A DNA stretch of 64,000 nucleotides from Marinobacter sp. LA51 (GTDB taxonomy: Bacteria; Pseudomonadota; Gammaproteobacteria; Pseudomonadales; Oleiphilaceae), in contig NZ_AP028070.1 of assembly GCF_030297175.1 (NCBI RefSeq), positions 3,596,001 to 3,660,000 on the forward strand. Direction: 5' to 3'. Made by a program: the position numbers and the translations under genes. Each line of letters begins with the position of its first letter. The first letter of the stretch is position 1. The notes under the pieces are model-generated. The model saw only the letters and a list, made by a program, of their open reading frames with translations. It did not search any database and was not told the origin of the DNA. Positions 17,256 through 25,843 of this stretch are shown piece after piece.

Positions 17256-19241
17256 ATGCTCAATGCCGACGCTATCAGCCAGTTGCGCCAGCTGAAATCC
17301 GATATCCACGACAACAAGATCGTTTTCCCCGGCACGGTTAAAGCCACCAATGGACGCTTTGGGTTCGTCGCCCTGGATGAAGGTCGGGACGTTTTTCTGC
17401 CCCCGGAAGAAATGCAGAAGGTGCTGCCCGGCGACCGCGTCAACGTTACCGAGCAGGAAGTCGAGAAAGGCAAGACTCAGGGCGCAGTGGACGAACTGCT
17501 GGAAACCCGCCTGAGCACCTTCGTTGGCCGCTACCTGATTAAAGGCAAAGGTCACTTTGTGGTGCCGGAAACCCCGGGCATCAATCGCTGGATCTTCATT
17601 CCGCCGAAAGAACGCATGAATGCTAAACCGGATGACTACATCTATTGCGAGATCCACAAACACCCGATCAAGGATGGCAAGGGCCAGGCCAAGATCCTGA
17701 GGGTAATCGGCAAGACCGGTGATCCTGGCATTGAACGGGCGCTGACCCTGGCCACCTTCGATCTGGCGGACGCTTGGCCGGAACCGGTACAGGCCCAAGT
17801 CGACGGCTTGGGAGAACAGGATATCCAGGCCCGCGAAAGCGACCGGGAAGATCGCACCGGACAACCGTACGTCACCATCGACAGCCCGGGCACCCAGGAC
17901 ATGGACGATGCCCTGCTGGCCGAACCCAACCCCACCGGTTGGACCCTGTCGATTGCCATCGCCGATCCGACGTCGGTGATCGAGCCCGGCAGTTCCGCCG
18001 AGCAGGAAGCGTTCAACCGCGCCACCGCCATTTACTTCCCGGGCGAGCCGCTGCCAATGCTGCCCGATGGCCTGAGCACCCGGTTGTGTTCACTGATGCC
18101 GGAGGTGAATCGTCTGGCGCTGGTGTGTGACCTGCAGGTCAACAACGATGGTAGCCTGGGCGACTACAGCTTCCACCAGGCGGTGATCCGTTCCCAGCGC
18201 AAGCTCAGCTATGAACTAGTGGCCAACCTGATCGAGGGCCGCGAGGACGACGACATCAAGGCACTGCCCGACGTCGTCGCCAATAGCCTGGACCAGCTGC
18301 ACCAGGCCGCCACTGCCCTGCGCAAATGGCGCGCCGAGCACGCCCTGCTCAGCGGCGATCGGCCGGAATTCCGCTTGCGCCTGGACGAGAACCGGCGCAT
18401 TCGCCTGATCGAACCGTCGGTACAGAACGAAGCCCATCGCCTGGTTGAAGAGTGCATGGTGGCCGCCAACCGGTGCGCAGCGGATTTCCTGAGCCAGCAG
18501 CCGTCCGGCCTGTTCATCCAGCATCCCGGGCTCCGGGACGATCGCATCGACAACATCCGCGCGCTGCTGCAAAGCCACGCCCCGGAGCTGGCTGAGGTAG
18601 ACGCCACCAGCGCCGCCGGATTCCGCCAGCTGATGACCCAGACCGAACAACTGGCCGCCGAGGTTCCGGTCAAGGCGATCATTTCCCGCCAGCTGGCCCG
18701 CGCCGAGCTGGGCTTTCAGCCCGCGCCACACCAGGGCATGGGACTGAACGCCTATACCACCTTCACCTCACCGCTGCGCAAGTTCTCTGACTTTTACGTG
18801 CACCGGCTGATCAAGTCTGCATTGTGGGACCACCCGCTCAAGGCCCTGACCTCCGAGCAACTGGATGCCCTGCAGCAGGCCCAGATCAACGCACGTCAGG
18901 CCGCCAACAGCCTGGAAGCCTGGCTCAAGAGCGACTTTGCCCGGACCCTGGGCGATGCGCCCATGACCGGAACCATCAGCCGTACCGTGCCTGCCGGGTT
19001 CTTCGTCCGGCTCGACGCCAACGGCCTGGAAGGTTTCGTCAGCTGCAAGGATCTGGACGGCAAATACGGCTTTGATCCGGTCACCCTGCGCCTGATCCAC
19101 AACAAGAACGGCCGTATCTTCCAGCTAGAGCAGCCGGTGAAGGTCACCTTCGCCAATGTTGACGAGGAGCGTCGTCAGATCAATTTCACACTGGTGGAGG
19201 CCGAGGAAATCCAGAGCGGCAGCGACACCAACAACGGTTGA
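17256..19241 (+). CDS. rnb: Exoribonuclease II
   Basis: The 661-residue enzyme degrades single-stranded RNA from the 3' end. It has N-terminal cold-shock-like RNA-binding domains (about 20-160), the RNB catalytic domain with D-S-P-G-T-Q-D-M-D-D (Asp209, 215, 217 and 218 as magnesium ligands), and a C-terminal S1 domain (about 560-645). Length and domain order fit RNase II, not the longer RNase R. A CAGG ribosome site precedes ATG 17256. It is monocistronic or leads into the small gene 60 bases downstream. Confidence 0.95.
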   Translation: MLNADAISQLRQLKSDIHDNKIVFPGTVKATNGRFGFVALDEGRDVFLPPEEMQKVLPGDRVNVTEQEVEKGKTQGAVDELLETRLSTFVGRYLIKGKGHFVVPETPGINRWIFIPPKERMNAKPDDYIYCEIHKHPIKDGKGQAKILRVIGKTGDPGIERALTLATFDLADAWPEPVQAQVDGLGEQDIQARESDREDRTGQPYVTIDSPGTQDMDDALLAEPNPTGWTLSIAIADPTSVIEPGSSAEQEAFNRATAIYFPGEPLPMLPDGLSTRLCSLMPEVNRLALVCDLQVNNDGSLGDYSFHQAVIRSQRKLSYELVANLIEGREDDDIKALPDVVANSLDQLHQAATALRKWRAEHALLSGDRPEFRLRLDENRRIRLIEPSVQNEAHRLVEECMVAANRCAADFLSQQPSGLFIQHPGLRDDRIDNIRALLQSHAPELAEVDATSAAGFRQLMTQTEQLAAEVPVKAIISRQLARAELGFQPAPHQGMGLNAYTTFTSPLRKFSDFYVHRLIKSALWDHPLKALTSEQLDALQQAQINARQAANSLEAWLKSDFARTLGDAPMTGTISRTVPAGFFVRLDANGLEGFVSCKDLDGKYGFDPVTLRLIHNKNGRIFQLEQPVKVTFANVDEERRQINFTLVEAEEIQSGSDTNNG

Positions 19242-19301
19242 TAAACCGCTGGGGCAGGCGCATCGTAACTAGGGAGAGTTGTTGTTAAAGGGAGGTGCGT
19301 T

Positions 19302-19508
19302 ATGCCCATCAAGCCCGATGAGTTTCTGAAAAAATACGGTTTCGACACGGAAGAAGAAGAGCGGGATCACAGCTTGCGGCACAACGCCATGGAGCACGCC
19401 AAGCACCTGCGCCGGCCCCACGCGGGTACGCCCCACGATTGGGAAGAATGGGAGCGCTACAAGCGCGAACACCCGGACGAAGTGGAAGAGGATGACGACC
19501 AGAGCTGA
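19302..19508 (+). CDS. Small highly charged protein of unknown function
   Basis: The 68-residue protein is rich in Glu, Asp, Lys, Arg and His, with several Trp and an acidic tail (E-V-E-E-D-D-D-Q-S). It has no membrane segment or Cys. A very strong ribosome site, AGGGAGGTG, lies five bases before the ATG, and the codon use matches its neighbours, so it is probably expressed. I do not recognise a family. Confidence 0.65.
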   Translation: MPIKPDEFLKKYGFDTEEEERDHSLRHNAMEHAKHLRRPHAGTPHDWEEWERYKREHPDEVEEDDDQS

Positions 19509-19525
19509 GTCGTCATCCCGGCCGA

Positions 19526-20416
19526 TCAGCCCAGCATGCGCTCAAGCCGTTCGTCCTTGGCCCGCCATTGCTCCGCCAGCCAATCTTTCACGTTCCTTCG
19601 ATGCTCCCCGTCTGCTGAATAGTCCCGGCCCTTGAGGTGACTGGGGATCTCAACCGTGTGGATCTCCATCCGAATGTCCTTCACCCGTCCACAGATGAAA
19701 TCCCAGAACGTCGGCGCGCCATCCGGATAGGCGATGGTCACATCCACCAGAGTCTCGATCGAATCCCCCATGGCGTCCAGCACGAACGCGACACCGCCGG
19801 CCTTTGGCACCAGCAGGTGCTGGTACGATGATTTCTGCTTGTCGTGCTTGGCCTGGGTAAAGCGGGTGCCCTCGACGAAGTTCATCACGCTGACCGGCGT
19901 ATGCTGAAACTTCTCACAGGCGATGCGGGTCGCCTTCAGGTCTTCACCGCGCTTCTCCGGATGCTTGATCAGATATTCCCGTGTGTAGCGCTTCATAAAC
20001 GGGAAATCCAGCCCCCACCAGGCCAGGCCAATCACCGGTACCCAGATCAACTGCTGCTTCAGAAAAAACTTCAGGAACGGCGCCCGGCGATTGAACACTC
20101 GCTGCATCGCCAGAATATCCACCCAACTCTGGTGATTGCTGAGCACCAGATACCAGCTTTCCCGCTCCAGCTCTTCGGCGCCTTTGACGTCCCAGCGGGT
20201 GGCGTGGGTCAACTTCATCCAGGCGCCATTGCAGGCGACCCAGGCCTCAGCAATGCCAATAATCAACCTGGTACACAACACCCGGAAGCCCTTGTGCGGA
20301 ACCACCAGCTTCAACACCGCCGGAATATAGAGCAGGATGCACCAGAACAGCGTGTTGATGCCGAGCAGGATGGAATTGATAACGCCGATAACGGGAGCCG
20401 GTAGGAAACTGAGCAT
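19526..20416 (-). CDS. 1-acyl-sn-glycerol-3-phosphate acyltransferase family (YihG-like)
   Basis: I place the start at ATG 20416, giving 296 residues beginning M-L-S-F-L-P-A-P; the frame extends upstream but that part overlaps the divergent gene's control region. Two N-terminal membrane helices precede the acyltransferase motif N-H-Q-S-W-V-D (His95, Asp100) and F-V-E-G-T-R-F-T (acceptor binding). The layout matches YihG-type inner-membrane acyltransferases, which attach acyl chains to lysophosphatidic acid or related lipids. Exact acceptor unknown. Confidence 0.87.
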   Translation of the reverse strand: MLSFLPAPVIGVINSILLGINTLFWCILLYIPAVLKLVVPHKGFRVLCTRLIIGIAEAWVACNGAWMKLTHATRWDVKGAEELERESWYLVLSNHQSWVDILAMQRVFNRRAPFLKFFLKQQLIWVPVIGLAWWGLDFPFMKRYTREYLIKHPEKRGEDLKATRIACEKFQHTPVSVMNFVEGTRFTQAKHDKQKSSYQHLLVPKAGGVAFVLDAMGDSIETLVDVTIAYPDGAPTFWDFICGRVKDIRMEIHTVEIPSHLKGRDYSADGEHRRNVKDWLAEQWRAKDERLERMLG

Positions 20417-20612
20417 GCGATTCCTGTGGTGATTGTTGTCTGAATGGCTGGCAATGATAGCAACCAGCGGCTCACTTGGGCAGTGGCCGAAAGTGACCAC
20501 CTTGCCCGCGCGGTTGGACGGATCTGCCATAGCCGCGGCTGGCCTGGTGCCTTATGGTGAGCGCAGACTACGGCTCAGCCTAATATCGTTACCACTTGTG
20601 ATGGAAACACCC

Positions 20613-21764
20613 ATGCCAAACCTGCTCAAAGCCGCCACCGAGAAAGCTGCGGGACTGACCCGGCACACCGCCCTCTATGCCGGCAACGCCTTCGATCGGG
20701 TATTCCGCGCTGCCAGCCTGGTGCAAGCCGGACAAACCCCGTTCGAGACCCTGCACAGCGACGGCCTGGTCAGCTTGCGTTACTACCCTCCGCTGGCCGA
20801 AGACTTCATCGAACTGGACGACATCGTGATCCCGGTGGAGCGGCAAAGCCACCGCACACCCATCGTCATCATCCCGCCGCTGGCGGTGAACATGCTGATC
20901 TACGACCTGTTCCCCCAGCGCAGCCTGGTGCGTTTCCTGCGGGCCAAAGGCTTTGAGGTGTACCTGATCGACTGGGGCATGCCGACCCGGGCCCACAGCC
21001 ACTTCAACCTGCACACCTACGTGGCGGAACTGCTGCCGGCATCGTTGAACCGGGTACGCCAACACAGCGGCGAACAGGAACTGACCCTGCACGGCTGGAG
21101 CCTGGGCGGCATGTTCACCCTGTTCTATTCGGCACTCAGTAAAGACCAGCACGTCCGCAACGCGGTCGTAGTGGGCTCGCCCATCGACAGCCACGCCTCC
21201 GGGCTGATGGGACTGCTGTACCAGGGAGTGTCTGGCGCGTCGGATTTCGTCCAGCGCCGTACCGGCTTCAAACTCCACGATCTCAAGCCAGACTGGTTTC
21301 ATAGCCCTGGCTGGGCTAACACCATTGGCTTCAAACTGACCAACCCCATCGGCAGTTTCAAGGGCTACTGGGAATTACTGGCAAAACTCGGCGACCGGGA
21401 ATTCGTCGCCGACCACGCCACTACCTCGGCCTTCCTGGACCGGATGGTGGCCTATCCGGGGGGAATCGTGCAGGACGCGGTGGTGCGCCTGCTGATCACC
21501 AACCAGCCATCACGGGGAAAAATCCAGATCGGCCAAGATGTGGCCCGACTGGAGAACGTCACCTCCAGCGTCTTTGCCATCGCCGGGGAAACCGACACCC
21601 TGGCAATGCCCGACGCGGTGGCCAAAATCCAGCAGCACATCCGCTCAGTCGACGTCACCTTCCGTGTGGTACCCGGTGGCCACATGGGCATTCTGGCGGG
21701 CAGCAAGGCCCCGAAAGCCAGTTGGCTTGAGCTGGCGGAATGGTTGGCAGAGCGTTCTAACTAA
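20613..21764 (+). CDS. PhaC-related alpha/beta hydrolase with Ser nucleophile
   Basis: From ATG 20613 (GGA eight bases upstream; ATG 20601 also possible) the protein has 383 residues. The region P-P-L-A-V-N-M-L-I-Y-D-L and Y-L-I-D-W-G is like polyhydroxyalkanoate synthases. The nucleophile elbow is G-W-S-L-G with Ser163, whereas true PhaC enzymes use Cys. Later E-T-D-T-L supplies Asp and G-G-H-M-G the His. It may therefore hydrolyse or transfer acyl chains rather than polymerise. No phaA, phaB or phasin gene is near. Genuine PhaC activity is unlikely but not excluded. Confidence 0.8.
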   Translation: MPNLLKAATEKAAGLTRHTALYAGNAFDRVFRAASLVQAGQTPFETLHSDGLVSLRYYPPLAEDFIELDDIVIPVERQSHRTPIVIIPPLAVNMLIYDLFPQRSLVRFLRAKGFEVYLIDWGMPTRAHSHFNLHTYVAELLPASLNRVRQHSGEQELTLHGWSLGGMFTLFYSALSKDQHVRNAVVVGSPIDSHASGLMGLLYQGVSGASDFVQRRTGFKLHDLKPDWFHSPGWANTIGFKLTNPIGSFKGYWELLAKLGDREFVADHATTSAFLDRMVAYPGGIVQDAVVRLLITNQPSRGKIQIGQDVARLENVTSSVFAIAGETDTLAMPDAVAKIQQHIRSVDVTFRVVPGGHMGILAGSKAPKASWLELAEWLAERSN

Positions 21765-21800
21765 TCGGTATCACCGGAGACGACATACTCCAAAGATTGA

Positions 21801-21909
21801 GCGTTTGGCGGTTGGATTCTTCCAAACTGTGCGGAGCCATGGATGGCGGAGCTCAAGCGTCACATGGACGTGCTTGAGCGGGTTTTGGAAGAATCCAACC
21901 GCCGAACGC
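21801..21909 (+). repeat. Foldback element copy B
   Basis: Arms of 26 bases at 21801-21826 and 21884-21909 match at 25 of 26 positions, the exception being a G-U-compatible pair. The 57-base centre contains GCCATGGATGGC and CTCAAGC ... GCTTGAG. It fills the gap between two convergent genes, ending nine bases from the dehalogenase stop codon. A bidirectional terminator role is possible here. Confidence 0.88.
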
Positions 21910-21917
21910 CCGCCACG

Positions 21918-22589
21918 TTAGAGGTTAGCCAGGGTTTCCGGCAATTCACTCAAAGAACCAATCACCGCCGAAGGCTCAATCCCCCAATCCTCAAATACCT
22001 TCTCCGAATCCCGCTTAACCCAAACCGCCAGCAACCCAGCCGCCCGGGCCCCAATCACATCCCAGGCATTACTGGACACCAGGCACAGCGGCTCATCCCA
22101 GGCGCCAGTCTTACGACGGGCATAGGCATACACCGCCGGATCTGGCTTGAAACTCTTCAAGTCATCCACCGACACCAACCCCTCGAATTGTTCCAGCAGA
22201 TCGTTGTGGCCCAGCACCTTTTCCAACGCCGGGTAACTGCCGTTGGAAAAGGCAAACAGCGGGTATTGGCCTTTCAGTGCTTTCAGGGCCGGCAGGGAAT
22301 CGTCGAACGCCGGTAGCGACAGATAGGCCGTCATCAACTCGTCCTCACGCTCAGACGACAACGGCAACTTGTGCGTGGCCATAGCAAACCTCAGCGCCTG
22401 CCGGGTACAGACACCGAAGTCCTCATACACCCGCATCAGGCCCTTGCGAAAAGAGAACTCCAACTGCTTCTCCCGCCACAACGCAGCAACCGCTCCGGCA
22501 TCGTCGCCAGCATCGTGCTGCAGTAGCTCAGACATGCCCATTGGATCAACCAGGGTGCCGTAGACATCAAATGCCAGTCGCATGGTCAT
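21918..22589 (-). CDS. HAD-family (S)-2-haloacid dehalogenase, type II
   Basis: ATG 22589 is chosen because GGAGGG lies nine bases upstream. The 223-residue protein has the nucleophile motif F-D-V-Y-G-T-L-V-D (Asp8), S-N-G-S in the middle, and L-V-S-S-N-A-W-D, which is characteristic of type II haloacid dehalogenases. These hydrolyse 2-haloalkanoates such as L-2-chloropropionate to the hydroxy acid. Substrate cannot be told by sequence alone; other HAD phosphatases are the alternative. It is convergent with the PhaC-like gene and divergent from LysR. Confidence 0.88.
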   Translation of the reverse strand: MTMRLAFDVYGTLVDPMGMSELLQHDAGDDAGAVAALWREKQLEFSFRKGLMRVYEDFGVCTRQALRFAMATHKLPLSSEREDELMTAYLSLPAFDDSLPALKALKGQYPLFAFSNGSYPALEKVLGHNDLLEQFEGLVSVDDLKSFKPDPAVYAYARRKTGAWDEPLCLVSSNAWDVIGARAAGLLAVWVKRDSEKVFEDWGIEPSAVIGSLSELPETLANL

Positions 22590-22705
22590 CTTTAAATTCC
22601 CTCCAACCGTTCTGAATTTGAACAATCATTCAACCCTAACAGATAACACCTACGCCTGCCCCGCCCCATAGATTACCTAGCTTGCACTGGAGTAGACTGC
22701 CATTC

Positions 22706-23617
22706 ATGAACCCCATTGATACATTCAATCTCGACATTCGCGCCCTCAGCACCTTCGTAACAGTCCTCGACGAAGGCAGCGTTTCCCGCGCTGCGGTGAA
22801 GCTCGGCGTCAGCCAATCTGCGGTCAGCCACACCCTGGACCGCCTGCGCCAAGCCCTGGGCGACCCGCTGTTCGTCAAATCCGGGCGCGGTATTACCCCT
22901 ACCCGCTATGCCTTGCAGGCCGGCCCGCACATTCGTCAGATCCTGGACGACCTGCACTCGTTGTCCTCAGGTCCACCGTTTACCCCGGCTACCGCAGAAT
23001 TCACCTTTACCATTGCCGCCAACGACTACCAGCGCGATCTGCTACTGCCACCATTGGTTGCCGCCCTGCGCCGGGAAGCGCCGGGCATCCGGCTGCAAGT
23101 GATCCCCTCCGGGATCCCCAATGCCGACATGCTGCGCAAGGACGTGTGTGACCTGATCATCTCGCCCCACGCCCCCGAGGCCACCGATATCATGCAGCGA
23201 GGCCTGATGGCCGATCGCATGGTGGTGTTCTACGATCCGGAGAAGCGGGACGCACCGAAGGATCTGCCCGAGTATCTAAAGGCCGACCACATTGCCCTGC
23301 TGTTTGCCTCGGGCGAAAAGCCTGGCCTGGAAACCTCGCTCTCCACCCGGGGCCTGACCCGCCGCACCCTGGTGACCGTATCCAACTTCTCCGGCCTGCC
23401 CGAGTTCCTGCGCGGCACCGACATGCTGGCTACGGCGCCGGAACTGATGAGCAAACACCTGCTCCGGGACTTCGCCTGGACACCGCTACCCTTTGATTTC
23501 AAACCTTTTACGCTGCTTATGTTGTGGCACCGCCGGAACCAGAACGACCCGGCCCACCGCTGGTTGCGAAACCAGGTAAACAGCGTCGCCGCCACCATGA
23601 ACGGCCTCAACCCGTAA
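22706..23617 (+). CDS. LysR-family transcription regulator
   Basis: The 303-residue protein has an N-terminal winged helix (residues 1-65, with S-R-A-A-V-K-L-G-V-S-Q-S-A-V-S-H) and a periplasmic-binding-like effector domain. It starts at ATG 22706, 116 bases from the divergent haloacid dehalogenase gene, which is its most likely target. The MFS exporter downstream is separated by a foldback element. The effector is unknown. Confidence 0.92.
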   Translation: MNPIDTFNLDIRALSTFVTVLDEGSVSRAAVKLGVSQSAVSHTLDRLRQALGDPLFVKSGRGITPTRYALQAGPHIRQILDDLHSLSSGPPFTPATAEFTFTIAANDYQRDLLLPPLVAALRREAPGIRLQVIPSGIPNADMLRKDVCDLIISPHAPEATDIMQRGLMADRMVVFYDPEKRDAPKDLPEYLKADHIALLFASGEKPGLETSLSTRGLTRRTLVTVSNFSGLPEFLRGTDMLATAPELMSKHLLRDFAWTPLPFDFKPFTLLMLWHRRNQNDPAHRWLRNQVNSVAATMNGLNP

Positions 23618-23706
23618 TCAATCGATATTGTTCATATATCGTATGAAGCCTGCGGCCGTTATCTTCCTGGTTACTAGCCCATAGACTCCCCTTCCATAGT
23701 TTGATC

Positions 23707-23816
23707 GCCGGCTGGCGTACAGGCTGTCCAAAACTGTGCGGAGCCATGGATGGCGGAGCTCAAGCGCCACATGGACGTGCTTGAGCGGGTTTTGGACAGC
23801 CTGTACGCCAGTCGGC
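23707..23816 (+). repeat. Foldback element copy C
   Basis: Arms of 28 bases at 23707-23734 and 23789-23816 match at 27 of 28 positions. The core is nearly identical to copy B (GCCATGGATGGC, then CTCAAGC ... GCTTGAG), but the outer arms share no sequence with B. It lies between lysR and the exporter gene on the same strand, ending 23 bases before the exporter ATG. Confidence 0.9.
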
Positions 23817-23838
23817 CACTCCCAATTCAGGAAGATAA

Positions 23839-25059
23839 ATGCTCACGTTAACCAGTGTCTGGACAACCATTTTGCTAGCGGCCGCCGTAGCCCTCGGCCC
23901 GCTCGCGACCGATATGTATCTGCCGGCACTGCCGCAGATCGGACGCGATTTCGGTTCCGGCACTGATCAGGTCCAGCTAACGCTGAGCCTGTACATGGCG
24001 GGCTTTGCCATCGCCCAGTTGATCTGTGGGCCGCTCGCCGACCGCTTTGGTCGCAAGCCGATCATGATCGGCGGCTTCATCCTGTTCGCCATCGCCAGCG
24101 TTGGCTGTGCCCTGGCGACCAATATTGAAACCCTGATTCTGTGCCGCGTTCTTCAAGCGCTGGGCGGCTCCGCAGGACCGGTACTGGGCCGTGCCGCCAT
24201 TCGGGACATCTACACACCGCGTGAAGCGGCCAAGATCCTCGCCATTCTGGCCAGCATCATGGCCCTGGCGCCGGCCATCGCGCCCACCATCGGCGGTGTG
24301 ATGGTCGCCAGCCTGGGTTGGTCGGCCATTTTCCTGGTGCTGGGCGCTTACGCCCTGGTTATGGCAGTGGTGGTGGCTTTCGGTATTCCCGAACCCATGC
24401 GCCCGGAATACCGTCAGCCGTTGCGGCTGTGCAGCCTGCTGCGCAACTATCGCAGCATTGGCACCGATATCAGCTTCCTTGGCTACACCCTGACTAACGC
24501 GCTGATCTTCTCCGGCCTGTTCGCATTCCTGTCTGGTTCCTCGTTCGTATTGATCGACTTTCTGGGCGTGGCGCCGGAGCACTTCGGCCTGTTCTTCGCC
24601 TGCATTGTGGTGGGTTATGTCACCGGCAACCTGACCGCCATCCGCCTGGGCAGCAAGCTGGTGCCAGACCAGATTCTGGTGCGGGGACTGGTGATTGCGG
24701 TCGCCGGCGGTGGCCTGATGGCCGCCCTGGCACTCAGTGGCGTGTACAACGTTTGGGCGGTGATCCTGCCACAAACCCTGTTCATGGTCGGCACCGGCAT
24801 GGTGCTGCCCCAGACCATGGCCGGGGCAATGGCGAATTTTCCGCGCATGGCGGGCTCAGCATCGGCACTATTCGGATTCGGACAGATGGCGGTGGCCGCG
24901 GTGGCGGGCGTACTGGTAGGCCACCTGCACAACGGCACCTCGGTGGTCATGGCGGTGATTATCGCCACTTGCGCCTGCGCCGCCCTCGCCAGTTACCTCC
25001 TGCTGGTGCAGCGGCATCCGGCGCCTGGCTTCGAACCCCAGAGCGCCTCAGCCCAGTAA
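23839..25059 (+). CDS. Bcr/CflA-family multidrug exporter
   Basis: The 406-residue major facilitator protein has 12 membrane helices. The start of helix 1 contains G-P-L-A-T-D-M-Y-L-P-A-L-P, a hallmark of the Bcr/CflA (DHA1) branch, and the loop after helix 2 has G-P-L-A-D-R-F-G-R-K-P. It exports drugs or small metabolites using the proton gradient. AGGAAG lies before the ATG. The foldback element directly upstream would be in its leader or promoter region. Confidence 0.9.
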   Translation: MLTLTSVWTTILLAAAVALGPLATDMYLPALPQIGRDFGSGTDQVQLTLSLYMAGFAIAQLICGPLADRFGRKPIMIGGFILFAIASVGCALATNIETLILCRVLQALGGSAGPVLGRAAIRDIYTPREAAKILAILASIMALAPAIAPTIGGVMVASLGWSAIFLVLGAYALVMAVVVAFGIPEPMRPEYRQPLRLCSLLRNYRSIGTDISFLGYTLTNALIFSGLFAFLSGSSFVLIDFLGVAPEHFGLFFACIVVGYVTGNLTAIRLGSKLVPDQILVRGLVIAVAGGGLMAALALSGVYNVWAVILPQTLFMVGTGMVLPQTMAGAMANFPRMAGSASALFGFGQMAVAAVAGVLVGHLHNGTSVVMAVIIATCACAALASYLLLVQRHPAPGFEPQSASAQ

Positions 25060-25153
25060 ACGGTTTCTTATCGGGTGCAAGATAGTCCAAACTGAACTAG
25101 AAAGAGTAAGTTGGATCAGTTGATTCTCATACACCCGTTAACAAGGAACCCCT

Positions 25154-25651
25154 ATGAGCAAGGTAAATCTCGACGGCAACCCCATCGAACTGAGCGGCAG
25201 CTTTCCGAAAGTCGGTGACAACGCGCAACCGTTCACCCTCACCAACAGTGGTTTGGAAGAGGTGAAGCTGGATAACTGGGCTGGCAAGCGCAAAATCCTG
25301 AACATCATTCCCAGCATCGATACCGGTGTGTGCGCGGCGTCTACCCGCAAGTTCAATGAGAAAGCCAGCAGCCTCGACAACACCGTTGTCCTGGTAGTCT
25401 CGGCGGACCTGCCGTTCGCGGCCGCTCGCTTCTGCGGCGCCGAAGGCTTGAAAGACGTGATCACCCTGTCCACTTTCCGTAACTACAGCTTCCAACAGGA
25501 CTATGGCGTCGCCATTCAGGACGGCCCATTGGCCGGTCTGTGTGCCCGCGCGGTGGTCGTGTTGGACGAGGAGGATAAGGTTATCCACAGCCAGTTGGTC
25601 GACGAAATCAAAGACGAGCCGGACTACGAGGCTGCCCTGAAGGCGCTTTGA
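25154..25651 (+). CDS. tpx: Thiol peroxidase
   Basis: The 165-residue atypical 2-Cys peroxiredoxin reduces hydroperoxides using thioredoxin. The peroxidatic Cys60 is in P-S-I-D-T-G-V-C and the resolving Cys94 is in R-F-C-G-A-E-G-L, both at the family's usual positions. It is soluble, with no export signal. AAGGAACC lies before the ATG. It stands alone between the exporter and a foldback element. Confidence 0.95.
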   Translation: MSKVNLDGNPIELSGSFPKVGDNAQPFTLTNSGLEEVKLDNWAGKRKILNIIPSIDTGVCAASTRKFNEKASSLDNTVVLVVSADLPFAAARFCGAEGLKDVITLSTFRNYSFQQDYGVAIQDGPLAGLCARAVVVLDEEDKVIHSQLVDEIKDEPDYEAALKAL

Positions 25652-25671
25652 TGCCTTAGAACCCGTTCGGT

Positions 25672-25778
25672 CTGATGGCCGGCGGGGATTTTCGAAACCG
25701 TGCGGAGCCAGGGATGGCGGAGCCGAGCGTACACGGACGTATTCACAGCGTGTTTCGGAAATCCCCGTCGGCCATCAG
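25672..25778 (+). repeat. Foldback element copy D (diverged core)
   Basis: Arms of 27 bases at 25672-25698 and 25752-25778 match at 25 of 27 positions, both exceptions being compatible with G-U pairing. The core keeps GTGCGGAGCCA and GGATGGCGGAGC, but the second dyad is degenerate (GAGCGTACACGGACGTATTCAC). It lies between tpx and the MATE gene on the same strand. Confidence 0.82.
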
Positions 25779-25843
25779 CGGGCACCAACACCCAGACCTG
25801 TTAGACTCCCCCACCCATTCCGACAAGACCCTGACCGCAACCT

